From contig CANTUV010000062.1 in assembly GCA_947685225.1 (NCBI GenBank), positions 10,870,501 through 10,934,500 on the forward strand: 64,000 nucleotides of DNA. Direction: 5' to 3'. The notes beneath the pieces were generated by a model. The model saw nothing but the letters and a program-made list of their open reading frames with translations. It searched no databases and was not told the origin of the DNA. The position numbers and the translations under genes are program-made. The first letter of the stretch is position 1; every line of letters starts with the position of its first letter. The stretch is from Garcia nutans (taxonomy: Eukaryota > Streptophyta > Magnoliopsida > Malpighiales > Euphorbiaceae). Below, piece by piece: positions 23,451-35,030 of this stretch.

Positions 23451-24454
23451 AAGAGAAGTTGATTCCATTGGTCTTTTTATTATTTTATTCTTTCTTTTCA
23501 TGATATTATCCATTGTATCATTTAGATTGCATTGTGTGCGTGAGTTAGGACGCCCGTGTTACCCGTGTTGTGTTATGTAAGGGATACCATACTTTCACTC
23601 AAAGTATGGAGATCGAGCATGGCATAACCACTCATAACCTTGTACCATTTGGTATATACTTGCTATGGGAACCTAAGCCTTTTAACCCAAAGACTAAAGC
23701 ACATGTAATTGGCCTAGTTACTTTCCTTAGGTTTTACCTCAAATGCTTGTTATTTGACTATGGTTAATTTATCTTGGCTTAAATCATGGCTTATTTAGTT
23801 TGTTCTTTTTTCTAATATGACCTAAGTATATTGTAAGCTCAAAATAAATTTTTCTTTAGAATCCAAAAAACCAAAGCTATTTACAAAACTTTTCAAAATG
23901 GTCTTTGGATATAGAACTTTTCCATAAACAAATAAAAAATTCTTTTCTTATGATCCAAATACTAAGCCCAAAATCCATTTTTTCTAAAATCTTTTTACAA
24001 TGGGCTTGGAAACAAAATTATTTTCATCCAACCTTTTTTATAAAGAGCTTTCAAATTATTTAGGTCAATTACAAAATATCAAAAATCAATTGTGAGCCTA
24101 GTTTATACTAAGAATAATTAACCATGGGCTTATTTTTGGCATAAACCACTAGTTACTTTTTCAAGTGAGAAATCTATTTATAATAAACCTCTTAATTTAG
24201 TTTTAATCCAATATAGCATAAAAGCTACTTTAGTTGGTTGAATGGATTAAAACCTAATTAATGGGAATTATCATGAAATATTTTCCATTTTTGAAAATAT
24301 AACTATTGGTTGAAACGTCCGAGGGAATTATTCAAAAAATAAGATACCCCATGTTGGCATTTTATTAACCATATTACCTAGGAAAAGAGACTCGCCATCT
24401 GTGTGTGAAAGTTATAAGGTTGGAAGGAACGTCCTATTTATCTTTCTTTATTGA
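23451..24454 (+). other. Leader of element D, no gene seen
   Basis: Untranslated leader between the primer-binding site and gag. AT-rich, with no conserved domain. Ogre-type elements often carry an extra ORF here, but I find none. Confidence 0.5.
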
Positions 24455-25830
24455 TTGTTTGTGCATACATGCATACATGCATCTCATATCATTGATCCTC
24501 TCTGGCTCACAGCCCTGGATTACGATAGTTCAAAAGCTTACCACAATCCGACCTACACCGGAGACGAAGAATCTAGTAGTAACTCAATCACTTGCTCACC
24601 AAAAGCAATGGAGCCCAAACAAATTCAAAGAATGGTGGACGACGCCCTCAATGCCAAGATGGAAGAAATAAAAGAGGCCCTAGCTGAGACCATGAAGAAC
24701 CAATTGGCTATAATTTTAGAAAATCATGCTGAAGCATCTGCTAGTACTAAGAAGCCAAAGGACAAAGGGAAGGCTAAAGTTGGTGAAGTGGTTTTTGATG
24801 ATGATAAGGTGATCATTAATGATGATGATTATTGGGCTCAATAATTTCAAGATCCTTAAGACAAGAAGAAAGAACCGAAGATTGTTGAAAGATCAGCTAT
24901 GGAGAAAACTGAGACTTCTGATGTTGAAAAGATGATTGCGGATTTAGAAAAGAAATTTGAGAAGAAGCTGAAAACCGAAGAAATGTCCGAAGTTGACAAA
25001 TTATTTGAGCTAGACAAAGAAGTGCCATACAAATTCAAGATGCCATCTTTTGCAAAGTTTGATGGAACCAGAAATCCTCACCTCTATGTGAAGAAATATA
25101 TCACTGCTATGTAGTCTGCCCGAGCTACTAAGGCTCAAACTCTAAGGTACTTTATGCTCTCATTGGATCCTGTTATCCAAAATTGGTTCAATACCTTAGA
25201 AGAAGGAACACAAAAGAGTTGGGATCTGCTATACAAGGCCTTCATCCAACAATATGGATACAACGTTGAGATGGAAGTTACCTTAATGGAAGTTGAGTCC
25301 ATTAGACAAAGGCCAAATGAAAATTTTATGGATTTTGTGAAAAGATGGAGAAATAAGGCTGCTTTGCTCAAGAAGAGGCCTGATGAATCTGATCAAATAA
25401 GGATAATTGTGAGAGGGGTGTTGCCTAGTCTTTGTGAAAGGATGTCTCATACACTCATCCGTGATTTAAAAGATCTCCTCCAAGCTGGTCTGCAAATTAA
25501 AGAATGGGAAAGAGAAAAGAACCATTTTTCATCAAGAATGAACGAGAAAGGAAACAATCAGTCTGGTAACAAAGGCATGCAAAAGGCAGTTGGTGTTAAT
25601 ACTACTAACCAAAGAACAAGAAGGCAGTTTTCAGAATTGGGGAAACTGATGTCTTGGGTTCTCAATAAGCTTCAAAGGAAGGGATTGTTACAACCCTTAA
25701 ATCCTTGTCCTTTGCCTAACCCTCTCTCACCTAATTTTGAGACTAAAGCATTTTGTCAATTTCATCAAATGCAAGGGAAAGACATGGATAGATGTGTGAG
25801 GTTGAGCATAAAATCCAAAATTTGATTGAT
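24455..25830 (+). pseudogene. Element D gag
   Basis: One frame runs from about 24455 to 25825 with stops at 24842 (TAA), 24857 (TAA) and 25112 (TAG). After a coiled-coil-like Lys/Glu segment (EKKFEKKLKTEEM), the core reads YKFKMPSFAKFDGTRNPHLY, WFNTLEEGTQKSWDLLYKAF and QRPNENFMDFVKRWR. This is the capsid region of Tat/Ogre gag proteins. A Cys/His pattern (FCQFHQMQGKDMDRC) stands at the end, followed by a one-base frameshift near 25800; the next frame continues with EHKIQNLIDNGKLP. Gag packages the RNA into the virus-like particle. Damage is limited to point stops and one frameshift. Confidence 0.88.
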
Positions 25831-27205
25831 AATGGAAAGCTGCCCGAGACCAACAAGCTGAACGCTAAAGACAATCCATTACCAAGGTTCAATAGAGTAC
25901 CACCACCGGCAACCTTCATGAATGGAGGAGGTTTGCATGAAGGTTTTGTCATGTCTTCTTTTCAAAATGTGGGTGGAGAAGCAACCAAAGAAGAAGAGGT
26001 ATTTAGCAAAATTAAACAAGCTATGGTGGGTAAAGAAGTAGCAATTTGTGTTGTAAGTAGGTTTTGGGATTCAAGCTATAGTGATGAAGATTTTGTACCC
26101 AAGAAGGAAAAATGGATTTGGTCCGAGCCTGAAGAAGATGAGGTAATGAACACTAGATTCGGTAAGCCTTATGCAAGGCCACCGCCTAAGGAGGTAGAAG
26201 TTAATAAAGGAAAGGAAGTTGAAGTAGGGAATAAAGAAGAGGAAGATGATACCGTGCTCAAGCAATTGAAAAGAACCCAATCAAGTGTTAGCATTTGAGA
26301 TTTATTGGCTACTTCTAAAAAGCACTGAGAAACTATGGCCAAGGCCTTGGCCAGCATGCCAATTTTCACCTCCATAACATCGAAGGAGCTGATCGACTTC
26401 ATTAAAATTGAGGGAGTAATGAAATGTAAAGATATTCAAGAGAAGAGCGAAAGTTAATATGGGAGCGGTATCTTTCTCATATGCAGATTTACCGGAAGAG
26501 GGGAGAGATCACATCCGCCCTCTCTTTATCAAAATAGAAATCAAAGGGAAAAGGACTCCATGTGTAATGGTTGATGATGGGTCTGCCATAAATATTTGCC
26601 CATTTAAAATATTGCCAAAACTAGCCATGTCAACAAGGGATGTAAACCCGACCGAGGTAACCATTCAGGCTTATGGCAACACTATGAGACATGCCGAAGG
26701 AACTTTCAAAGCTGCTGTCAAGGTTGGTCCAATTGAATCTATTGTTGAATTTATTGTTTTGGACATACTTGTTACCTTTGCCTTACTCTTGGGATGACCA
26801 TGGTCTCATCCTTTTGGTGGAGTTCCTTCCACCCTTCGTCAAAAGATCAAGTTCCCTAACGGAGATGAGATAATGGTCATTGAGGCCGAAGATAATGAGG
26901 TTGTTAATGCTCTAATGATTGAGAGGTCTCTCAATGGCTTCCAAATAGCTATAATTTCTGATGATGAAGTAGTGGACTCTAAGGTCTTGAACATGATGGA
27001 GAGCATGAACTACCTTCCCAGAGCTGGTCTTGGAAAGGGCAAGGCCAATTTGATAAAGTTTCCAGATTTTAAAACTCAAACTTCCAAGAAGGGGTTGGGA
27101 TATGATGAAGCCAACAAAGATGTCCAGCAAAAGAAGAATGAGAAGATGGGCTTTCCACCACTTGAAAAAATCTTCGTCAAAGCTCCAGACATGGGACCAC
27201 TCTAA
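25792..27205 (+). pseudogene. Element D gag C-terminus, aspartic protease and G-patch-like region
   Basis: Frame 1 carries the linker from EHKIQNLIDNGKLP (25792-26298). Frame 2 carries the protease from 26459. The protease active-site loop reads VMVDDGSAINICP, where the usual form in this lineage is (L/I)DNGS. It also has the family's PWSHPFGGVPSTLRQKIKF segment after an in-frame TGA near 26796. At about 27000-27100, AGLGKGKANLIKF and KKGLGYDEA form a G-patch-like motif, as described for Tat-lineage proteases. The protease matures the polyprotein. The frame change between 26298 and 26459 plus stops (26297, 26312 region) break the polyprotein. Confidence 0.85.
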
Positions 27206-27223
27206 GGAAAGCCCGAGCCAATC

Positions 27224-28560
27224 ATGTTCATGGGAAAGTTGATCCCGAGTTTTGAAATTTTTGCAGATGTTGCCGAGCTAGTGGAGCAAGTGAAGAAAGA
27301 GCTCACCCTGCCAGCCAACAAAGAATCCAATCCGGAAGAGAAGAAGGAAGCTGTCCTAAAAGCCGAGAAGACTCCGGAGGAGATTGCTGCCCTGGTTGAA
27401 GAGAAGTTTAAAGATATTCTGCCTTATGATTTTGAGAATAATGATTTTGATTTTGACTTTAATTTGTCTGCTTTGTATGAGGATAATAAGTTTTCTTTTC
27501 CAAAATGAATGCAATAAAGTCTGATTTTGCTTACTTGTGTGATGTTTCTCCTGATGGTTGCATATATTCAAATAGCAGTTACATGAGCATCTTTAATATT
27601 AATTCTGTTGATACACAATCATTAAATTTGGGAACAATAAAAAATTCTAAAAATATTAGCATAACATCCGACCTTACTCCTGATGAGAGAGAGAGATTTG
27701 AAAAACTATTCAAAAAATATAAAGAAGTATTTGCTTGGTCTTATGAGGATATACCTGGAATAGATCGAGACATAGCTGAACATCTCATTCCTACTTACAC
27801 TCATATGAAACCTGTCAAACAAAAGCTTAGGTGATTAAGATCCGAGTGGGATGAATTGGTTAAAGAAGAGGTCACTAAACAAATACGAGTAAAGTTCCTT
27901 GAAGTGATAGAATATCCAGATTGGCTAGCCAACATAGTACCCGTGATAAAGAAAGATGGAAGAATAAGGGTCTGTGTGGACTATAGAGATTTAAACAAGG
28001 CTTCCCCTAAAGATGATTTGCCTTTACCCCATATTGATGTCCTCATTGATAGTGCAGCCTCTAGCGTGCTACACTCATTTGTAGATGGATTTTTCGGATA
28101 TAACCAAGCGTTAATGGCCCAAGAGGATAAAGCTAAAATTGCTTTCATTACTATATGGGGTATATTTTGTTATAGGGTGATGCCGTTCGACTTAAAGAAT
28201 GCTGGAGCAACCTACCAGTGGATTGCCACCACACTATTTCATGACATGATGCACAAAGAAGTTAAAGTATATGTTGATGATATGATAGTGAAATCGGATA
28301 CAAGGGAATAACACTTCCAAAACTTAAAATTATTCTTCGATAGAGCATTGAAATATAAGCTAAGATTAAACCTGAAGAAGTGTGTTTTCGGGACTACCTC
28401 ATAAAAATTGTTGGGACATGTGATTGGTCCGAATGGCATTGAGATTGATTTTGACAAAGTTAAAGCAATTAGGGATATGCCAGCCCCTAAGACGAAGAGA
28501 TAAGTTCGGGGATTCATTGGTAAATTACAATACATTAGCAGGTTATAGTAAAGCTCATAA
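27224..28560 (+). pseudogene. Element D reverse transcriptase
   Basis: The N-terminal part, DERERFEKLFKKYKEVFAWS (27680-27740), precedes the RT palm: GRIRVCVDYRDLNKASPKDD, then FGYNQALM, then VYVDDMIVKS (28266-28295) with the catalytic YVDD intact. The connection follows as FDRALKYKLRLNLKKCVFG, LGHVIGPNGIEID and FIGKLQYISRL. Stops occur after KQKLR (27832), after YVDD (28309-28311) and at 28402 and 28501. The frame is otherwise continuous from 27505 to about 28550. RT copies the element RNA into DNA. The catalytic residues look sound, but the stops prevent full-length translation. Confidence 0.9.
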
Positions 28561-29640
28561 CAATCTGTGAGCCTATCTTCAAATTGCTTAAAAAGAATCA
28601 GCCAGTCTTGTGGAATGAAGAGTGTCAAAAGGCCTTTGAGTGAATAAAGGAGTATCTACTAAATCCACCTATTTTAAAACCACCTAAACCTGGTAAACCC
28701 TTGTTACTATACTTAGCAGTAGAAGAAGAGTCAATAGGAGCCATGCTAGCCCAAGCAAATGAGTTAGGGATTGAGCATGCAATTTACTATTTGAGTAGAA
28801 AGCTCCTACCTTATAAAATTAAGTATAGTATCATTGAAAAGACCTATATAGATGTGGTTTGGTCTTCTAAGAAGTTGTGTCATTATTTTCAATCTTATAA
28901 TGTGCAAGCAATTTCCAGGTTGGATCTAATGAAGTACTTAAAGGAGACACCCTCTTTGATTGGGAAGTATGGGCGATGGTTAATAATATTGGAAGAATTT
29001 GAGATTGAGTATGTAATCAAAAAAATAATTAAAGGTAGAGTAGTGGCAGAATTCCTGGCCCAACAACCATTACCGGATAGTAAAGAGGTAGTCTTGGAAT
29101 TTCTAGATGAATATTTAGAGGCAATTGAAGTATAAGGGTGGAAAATGTATTTTGATGGAGCAGTAAATAGGAAAGGAGTAGGTTTGGGAGTCATATTAGA
29201 ATCACCCAAAGGAGAATTTATCCCTTTAGCCAAAAAATTAAAATTCAGGGCAACCAATAATATGGTGGAGTACAAATCATGTATCTTTGGTTTGACTGAT
29301 TATGAAGGTGGATAAGGTGGAAGTTTTTGGCGATTCATTGCTAGTGATATCCTAAAAATATGTAGAGTGGGAATTGAAAGATGAGAAATTAAAACCATAC
29401 CACCATTACTTGACCATGATGAAGAAGAACTTTAAAGAGTGCAGGTTTATACACCTATCATGAGAAGAAAACTAGATGGCTGATGCCCTAGTCACATTGG
29501 CTTCAGCATGGAAAAATCCTGTCAGCTTATTCCTCAAGCCTTTGATTTTGACAGTTCATCAACTCCTTGCTATGAATATGAGACAATAATGGAAACTGAT
29601 ACAAACCATGATGCGTGGTATGATACTATAAGATAATTTC
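28561..29640 (+). pseudogene. Element D dual RNase H region
   Basis: The first RNase H (28701-29135) shows LLYLAVEEESIGAMLAQ, IYYLSRKLLPYKIKYS and GRVVAEFLAQQPLP. A second, independent RNase H follows a TAA, from 29138: KMYFDGAVNRKGVGLGVIL, then FRATNNMVEYKSCIFGL, with the DG and E residues of the archaeal-type fold. A tandem second RNase H is a hallmark of the Tat/Ogre lineage, so this supports the classification. The second copy breaks down after about 29275 with several stops and frameshifts. It should end near the TADAL-like element (MADALVTLASAWK, about 29474-29515). Confidence 0.85.
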
Positions 29641-29705
29641 TAGAGGAAAGGGAATAACCGTCGGGGGCAACAAAGAAAGAAAGAACAACCATAAGGCGGT
29701 GGTTT

Positions 29706-30860
29706 TTGCAATACATCACCTTTCATGGAGAGTTATATCGAAGATGGCCTGATGGAGTGCATTTGAGATGCTTGAGGAAGCCTGAAGTGGAGCATATCAT
29801 GTCAGAAATACATGTGGGAAGTTGCAGCCCGCACATGAGTGGTTTGGCCCTAGTTAAGAAGATAATTCAACAAGGTTACTACTGGTTGACCATGGAGAGA
29901 GATTGTATAGAGTTCATAAAGAAGTGCCAACAATGTCAGATGTATGGTAATTTGAATCACATGCCTCCTGAAGAATCGCATTCCATGTCTTCACCCTGGC
30001 CCTTTGCCACTTGGGGTATCGACATTATAGGAGAGATACATCCGACAGCCTCAAATGGTCACCGTTTTATTGTAATAGTGGTAGATTATTTTTCAAAATG
30101 GGTCGAAGTTGAATCCTTCAACAAAGTGAGGGCAAGTCAGATGGCTAGATTCATTGAAAAAAACCTCATCTGCAGGTATGGGATCCCGCACAGTGTGATA
30201 TCAGACAATGGGGTACAGTTTCAAGGAGCAGTTAAGGACTTATTCTCGAAGTACCAAATCCATCATCACCGATCCTCTCCTTATAGACCAAAGGCTAATG
30301 GTGTAGTAGAAGCAACAAACAAGACAATTAAGCAGATCATGTCCAAGATGACCAAGACATATAGGGATTGGTCAGAGATGCTTCCTTTTGCTTTGTGGGG
30401 ATATAGAACAAGTGTGAAAACACATACTGAAATGACACTGTTCTCTTTGATTTACGGGATGGAAGCAGTGTTGCCAATTGAAATTGAGATCAAGTCGTTA
30501 AGAGTGGTCTTGGAAGCTGAACTGCCTGAAACAGAATGGGTAGTGAGCAGATACACACAGTTAGCTTTACTAGAGGAGAGAAGGTTAAAAGCACTGTATC
30601 ATCATCAAATATATCAAAGGAAGATAGCTCGGGCCTACAATAGAAGGGTTAAGATAAAAAAACTCAGAGTAGGGAATTTTGTGTTGAAACAATGTAAGTC
30701 TAATGTATCTGAGCCAAGAAGGAAGTTTAGGCCTAGTTGGGAAGGGCCATATGTTGTGAAACAAGTCATGAATAAGGGTGTAGTGAAGTTATCAGACATG
30801 GACGGGAACGAGTTTAGTGATCTAGTGAACATTGACATGTTGAAGAGGTTTTATGTATAA
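29706..30860 (+). pseudogene. Element D integrase, 384 codons open
   Basis: The longest open frame of the window. The zinc-binding N-terminus has the HHCC pattern (HVGSCSPH, then CQQCQMYG). The catalytic core has D in WGIDIIGEI, D in VISDNGVQF and E in KANGVVEATNKTIK, so all three acidic residues are present. The C-terminus has RPSWEGPYVV (the GPY/F motif) and ends NIDMLKRFYV. Integrase inserts the DNA copy into the host genome. The domain is intact, but it sits in an element with a broken gag-pol. It starts downstream of stops in the RNase H region, so it would not be made as part of a polyprotein. The ATG used here is arbitrary. Confidence 0.92.
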
Positions 30861-30892
30861 AAAAGAGAAGAAAAAAGAGAAAAAGAAAAAAG

Positions 30893-31988
30893 AGCTCGCT
30901 AGGTTGAAAACCCAAAAAGGGAGGCCTAGGCAAAAGTTAGAGTAGTCCGCTAGTTCTGAAAACCGGAAAGGGCAGGCTAGGTAACAATTAGGGCTAAATG
31001 AGAGAAAATCATCAATTAGAAAACCCGAAAGGGCTAGTTGCCAATAGGAGTGATCTTGCGTATGCTGGCTTTATGTTAGGTTGTTCTCCATTTTAATAAA
31101 ATAGAATTAATATTAAAATTATTCTATGTGCACTGTTATAAGTATTTGACCAGATATGGATGAAATGAATAAATACAATAGCAAAAGGTGATGACAAATT
31201 ATAAAAGGAAAAGAAGCATCTCTTATTATTTCTTTTATTATTTTTGCATCCTAACAATACGCTTCCTAAAGAAATTGACAAATGTAAAATCTATGGCAAA
31301 CGATAAGTGTAACGTGTAGGCCAGCTTTGCTTCAGCCGATCCAAGTAGGCTTCAGTCACACAAGGCATATTTAAATCAGGAGTAAATTCAGATCCTCAAG
31401 GCTCAGCTCCATACTGATAGTTAAGCCGGCAAGGGTCATAGTAAGTACCTCGACGAAGAGCAGCAAGGGGAACATACATCAGGTATGTCCGCATGGTGAT
31501 ACGAGAAATCTTCCACCAAGGTACCAACCAACGGATGTTGACTTCAGTGTGTGAGTGGATCCAGTCAACCAGTCAATATATGAAGAAGTAGGATGGAGTA
31601 GTTTTCTAGTCGAATGATGTCGTGGCAAATATCTGGTAAAATTCATAGATGGAGTATTGAGCAAGCAGAGACGCTCCTGAAGCCAAATCTGTAAGAAAAA
31701 ATCTAATTAAAAAAAAAGGTCCGCTAAGATGAAAACCCGCAAGGGCAGCTTAGGCAAAAATTAGGATAACTCGCTAATTTTGAAAACCTGTAGGGTGGAC
31801 TAGGCAAAAATTAGAGCAATAAAAAATAATAAAAAAAGAAGGTCCGCTAAGTTAAAAACCCGCAAAGGTGGCTTAGGCAAAAATTAGGATAGCTCGCTAG
31901 TTTCGAAAATCTGAAAGGGCGGACTAGGCAAAAATTAGAGCAATAAAAAAAGAACCTAAATTGAAAACCCAAAAGGGCAGTTTAGGTA
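30893..31988 (+). repeat. Two clusters of hairpin-forming units in 3' region of element D
   Basis: Eight related units of 40-70 bases, three at 30893-31047 and five at 31721-31988. Each has the pattern CCGCTAAG, GAAAACCCG, AAAGGGC, then GCTTAGGCAAAA. The two halves pair as CTAAG/CTTAG and CCC/GGG; in one unit the inner loop is CCC-GCAA-GGG. Pairing words differ between units but stay complementary in several, for example CTAGG...CCTAGG at 30897. The array lies between the integrase and the antisense PMD gene. Confidence 0.75.
31310..31690 (-). pseudogene. Antisense PMD-like C-terminal fragment in element D
   Basis: On the minus strand one frame gives SIYEFYQIFATTSF, then WLVPWWKISRITMRTYLMY, then VPLAALRRGTYYDPCRLNYQ and YG, with stops at two places. 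The VPL...YDP.R...QYG spacing resembles the C-terminal part of plant mobile domains (Y.P.RV.RQFG). It lies about 0.66 kb beyond the stop of the antisense gene at 32354, with hairpin repeats between. It could be a displaced piece of that gene, an older second copy, or a chance resemblance. Confidence 0.45.
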
Positions 31989-32353
31989 ATTACCTGAAGC
32001 AACAATGGACTCCCGGTCAGTTTCTTTGATAATCTCGATTTAAGTTGGTCTAATACAACTAAAGTCTCAACTAAGATCTCGGTTATCGGCGACAAGCCTC
32101 CTTCCATTTGGTCCATGATCTCCAATACTCGTGGATCAATATCGCCAACAAAAGAAATAAGCAAGAATTGGCCAAGCAAGCATAAACAAAGCATACGTCC
32201 TCATGCCTTAGTAGGAGCCAAATGAGAAAGGCATAAGTCAATTAAGGGACCAAGCAAAATTTTCTCACCTCTCATCAACAATAGAACTTCGGGCTTTGAG
32301 ATTTAAAATAACATCTGCATCTTTTGTTGAGTCTTGAAAATCAATATAGATCA

Positions 32354-34579
32354 CTAAGAAGTAAGTGGTAGATCATCAAATAAAGCTCTAAAAAAATCGT
32401 CGCCTGTCGGAGGAGGAGGCAAATCACCCGTCCTGAGTCCGCCCGAAGTAGGAGCACCTGAATCTCTATTACCTTTGAATTTAGATATGTAACGGTCCTC
32501 ATCCAAAGCAAAAGAAAGGATCTCATGGTCATCAGCTTGGGGCCCACTATATGAAGAAGCACCAGGATCTCTCATCCCCTAAAATCGGAAGTCTCAAAAA
32601 TTTTACTCCGACTAATGGTACAATTTTTCAAAATGGAAAACCTGTTGATGACTAGCTGCCAACTCTTCTTGAAGTTTCTTATTTTCTTCCTCGAGCATCT
32701 GCTGTAAACTAGAAAGAAAAAGAGTAAGAGCATACATAATCATGCATATATATAGCATAAATTATCATGGAACAAGAAAACCTACCAGGTAATTCATATC
32801 AATGCCCTGTGGATGAGATGGCATCTCCGGTTGTTTAGATTGAGCAAATGGAGGAGCAGTAAAAGAAGGCCCCGCCTTATGACCAAATGCGCCAGCAGCC
32901 TGCAACAATCATTAAAAAAGTCAAAATAAGTTAAGAAAGAAGCGATTGCAAAGGAAAAATGGTAAAAGTTTACCAGAGAAGTGCTAGCCCCAAGATGCGA
33001 GACAAACTCTCCTCCCTCTCCATGATACTCCTCTTCATCTCTATCCTCATTTTCCTCGGGAATCTCTCATACACCAACAGGGGATACATCAAAGTTCAAG
33101 AGCCCTATTTGAATAAACTGAGTATAAGATGCATCCGGTGGATAGAGAAATGTTTCAACATCATAACCATGCCGAGCCAACTATCATGCATTCTCTGGCA
33201 TTGATGTGATATTTAAAGTATATTCTGGACAATGCATCGGGATCCTCCGCTGCTTAGGACTAAGAAACCACTCATATACTCTCTCTCCGAGAAACCAGCC
33301 ACTAGACACAGGGCCGACAATGACTCGGCGAGTATGTTGAAAAGGCAGTGCGGCATTCATGGAGGAAGTCCAACTCTCTCTTAGAAAATACCAGGCACCC
33401 TCACAAGATTGTGCTCATATGCCCATGCCTAGAACAATAATAAAGATCAAATTCATGCAAGAATAAGAATGAAATCGACATTGGTGGAAGAAGAGTACCT
33501 CGACAACCGCCATAAAGCCAACAAAAGACTTCTTATTTCTGCAAATTTTGTCAAGTCCATGGTAAAGATGGGCAAGGCCAGCTTCAACCCAGCCGTAAAG
33601 TGGTACCATACTCATATCAGTAAGGGCCCTCAATACTGACAAGTGGATGGTGGATTCAGTGCTGCCTAAAATGGTCGACCCGAGCAAATACAACAAAAAT
33701 CCTCGAGCATTTTGTTGGTTGTTTCTCTATACCCGTCCTTCATAGTTCATCCAATAACTCCGAATTGGCTCAATTTTTATCTTGAAAGGCCCTTTAAATG
33801 ATGGTTCCATACCAATTAACTGTTGAATTTCTTCGAATGTCAAAATATCATTGGTAAGAGGGACCGGAAGGCCATAGTACCGGATACCAGTTATGGCTGT
33901 ATAATCGACCGGGCCAATGGTCATTTCTCCTATAGGTAGGTGAAAAGTATGGTCGTGTCCATCCACTGTTCTGACAAAGCTTGAACTACACTCTTGTCTA
34001 TCGGATACTCCTCGGATGGTAATTGCAAGATAAAGCTTTTAAAACCGCAATCTCGGATAATCTGCCTTACCCGAGAAGGTGCTACATCATACCATTATTG
34101 GGCTTTATAGACACATCCTCCGCCCCGGATAACGCAACGATCATGCTAACACGGAGCCAGGTAAGTCAACACAAGGTAAGTATATCATCATATCAATACC
34201 ACTGATTGTTAGGCTAAATTTATTTATATTCTATTTTTAGTCTATCTATTTACTTAAATTCTTAAATATATTCATCTAATTAATTTATTTTCCCTAAATC
34301 TTAAGAAAAAAAAATGAAAAAAAAACAAACACACAAAAAATAAAAAAAAATCAAAAAATAATCTTAAAAAAAAGAAGGAAAAAACAAAAAAAAAACAAAA
34401 ACAAAAACACAAACTACAAAAAATAATTTGATGTTAAAATAAATAATTACCTTGCTCTTTTGATTTGAACTGCGATGGAACGGCATCCCGGCTAGTAGAT
34501 TTATATTTCCATCTTCATGTCGACGAATAAACTCCAATAACTCAGCATTAGATTGAGTTTTTGATCTTGAAGTATGCAT
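32354..34579 (-). pseudogene. Antisense PMD gene of element D, multi-exon
   Basis: The gene reads opposite to element D. Exon 1 (34579-34451) encodes 43 residues from an ATG and ends at a GTAATT donor. The domain exons (about 34070-33429) give APSRVRQIIRDCGFKSFILQ, ALSEQW, TFHLPIGEMTIGPVDYTAIT, ARGFLLYLLGSTIL and GLAHLYHGLDK, the full order of the plant mobile domain. A 70-base GT-AG intron (33498-33429) splits VVE and AWAYEHNLV in frame. Later GT-AG introns fit 32973-32902 and about 32786-32711. The last exons encode a coiled coil (QMLEEENKKLQEELAA) and a tail, DPGASSYSGPQADDHE to FDDLPLTS, stop at 32354. Damage: a frameshift near 33960, TAG at 33727, stops near 33390 and 33180. Such antisense ORFs are known in Tat-lineage elements; their role is not. 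Confidence 0.8.
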
Positions 34580-35030
34580 TTTCTCCTCATCTATATGCTA
34601 AACTCTCTAAAATCTCTAAGATAAAAATGTATAACTATGAAGAAATGAGCTGCTGCTTGCAACGTTTATATAGAGGAATGGCAAAGGAAAAAGACAAAAT
34701 TCAAAAAGGAGAACAATATTCTCGTGAAAAATAAATAAAATGTAAATATTACTAATGATAAATAGCAAATTACTATTTATAAATAGTAAATGAATAGTGA
34801 TAAATAGTGCATAAACAGTAACTACATAGTAAATAAATAGAAAACTCAATTATTCAATTAATCATTCAGATACTTGCGTATATATAAATATTTTTGCACT
34901 TTTAAAATATTTTTACACGCAGGGGGCAAGGAGAAGATATGTGCATGATAAAAATTAGCTAAATGTTTTTCAAATTCCTTTAGTATCTTACTGACTACAA
35001 CTATTTTTTACAGACAATAAAATATCTCTT
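34580..35030. other. AT-rich end of element D with polypurine tract
   Basis: Immediately upstream of the PMD gene, on its strand, is AT-rich DNA that would hold its promoter. On the plus strand GCAGGGGGCAAGGAGAAG (34919-34936) is the likely polypurine tract of D. The sequence after it does not resemble the start of D's 5' LTR (TGTAGACCC), so the 3' LTR is missing or replaced. Confidence 0.55.

Noticed and set aside
25790..25830. Programmed frameshift in element D gag
   Set aside because: There is no slippery heptamer at the join, and the region has other random stops, so it is ordinary mutation.
34150..34180. Two plus-strand CAG/AAG-GTAAGT splice-donor-like sites
   Set aside because: No plus-strand exon is recognisable there. 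The only coding evidence in this stretch is on the minus strand.
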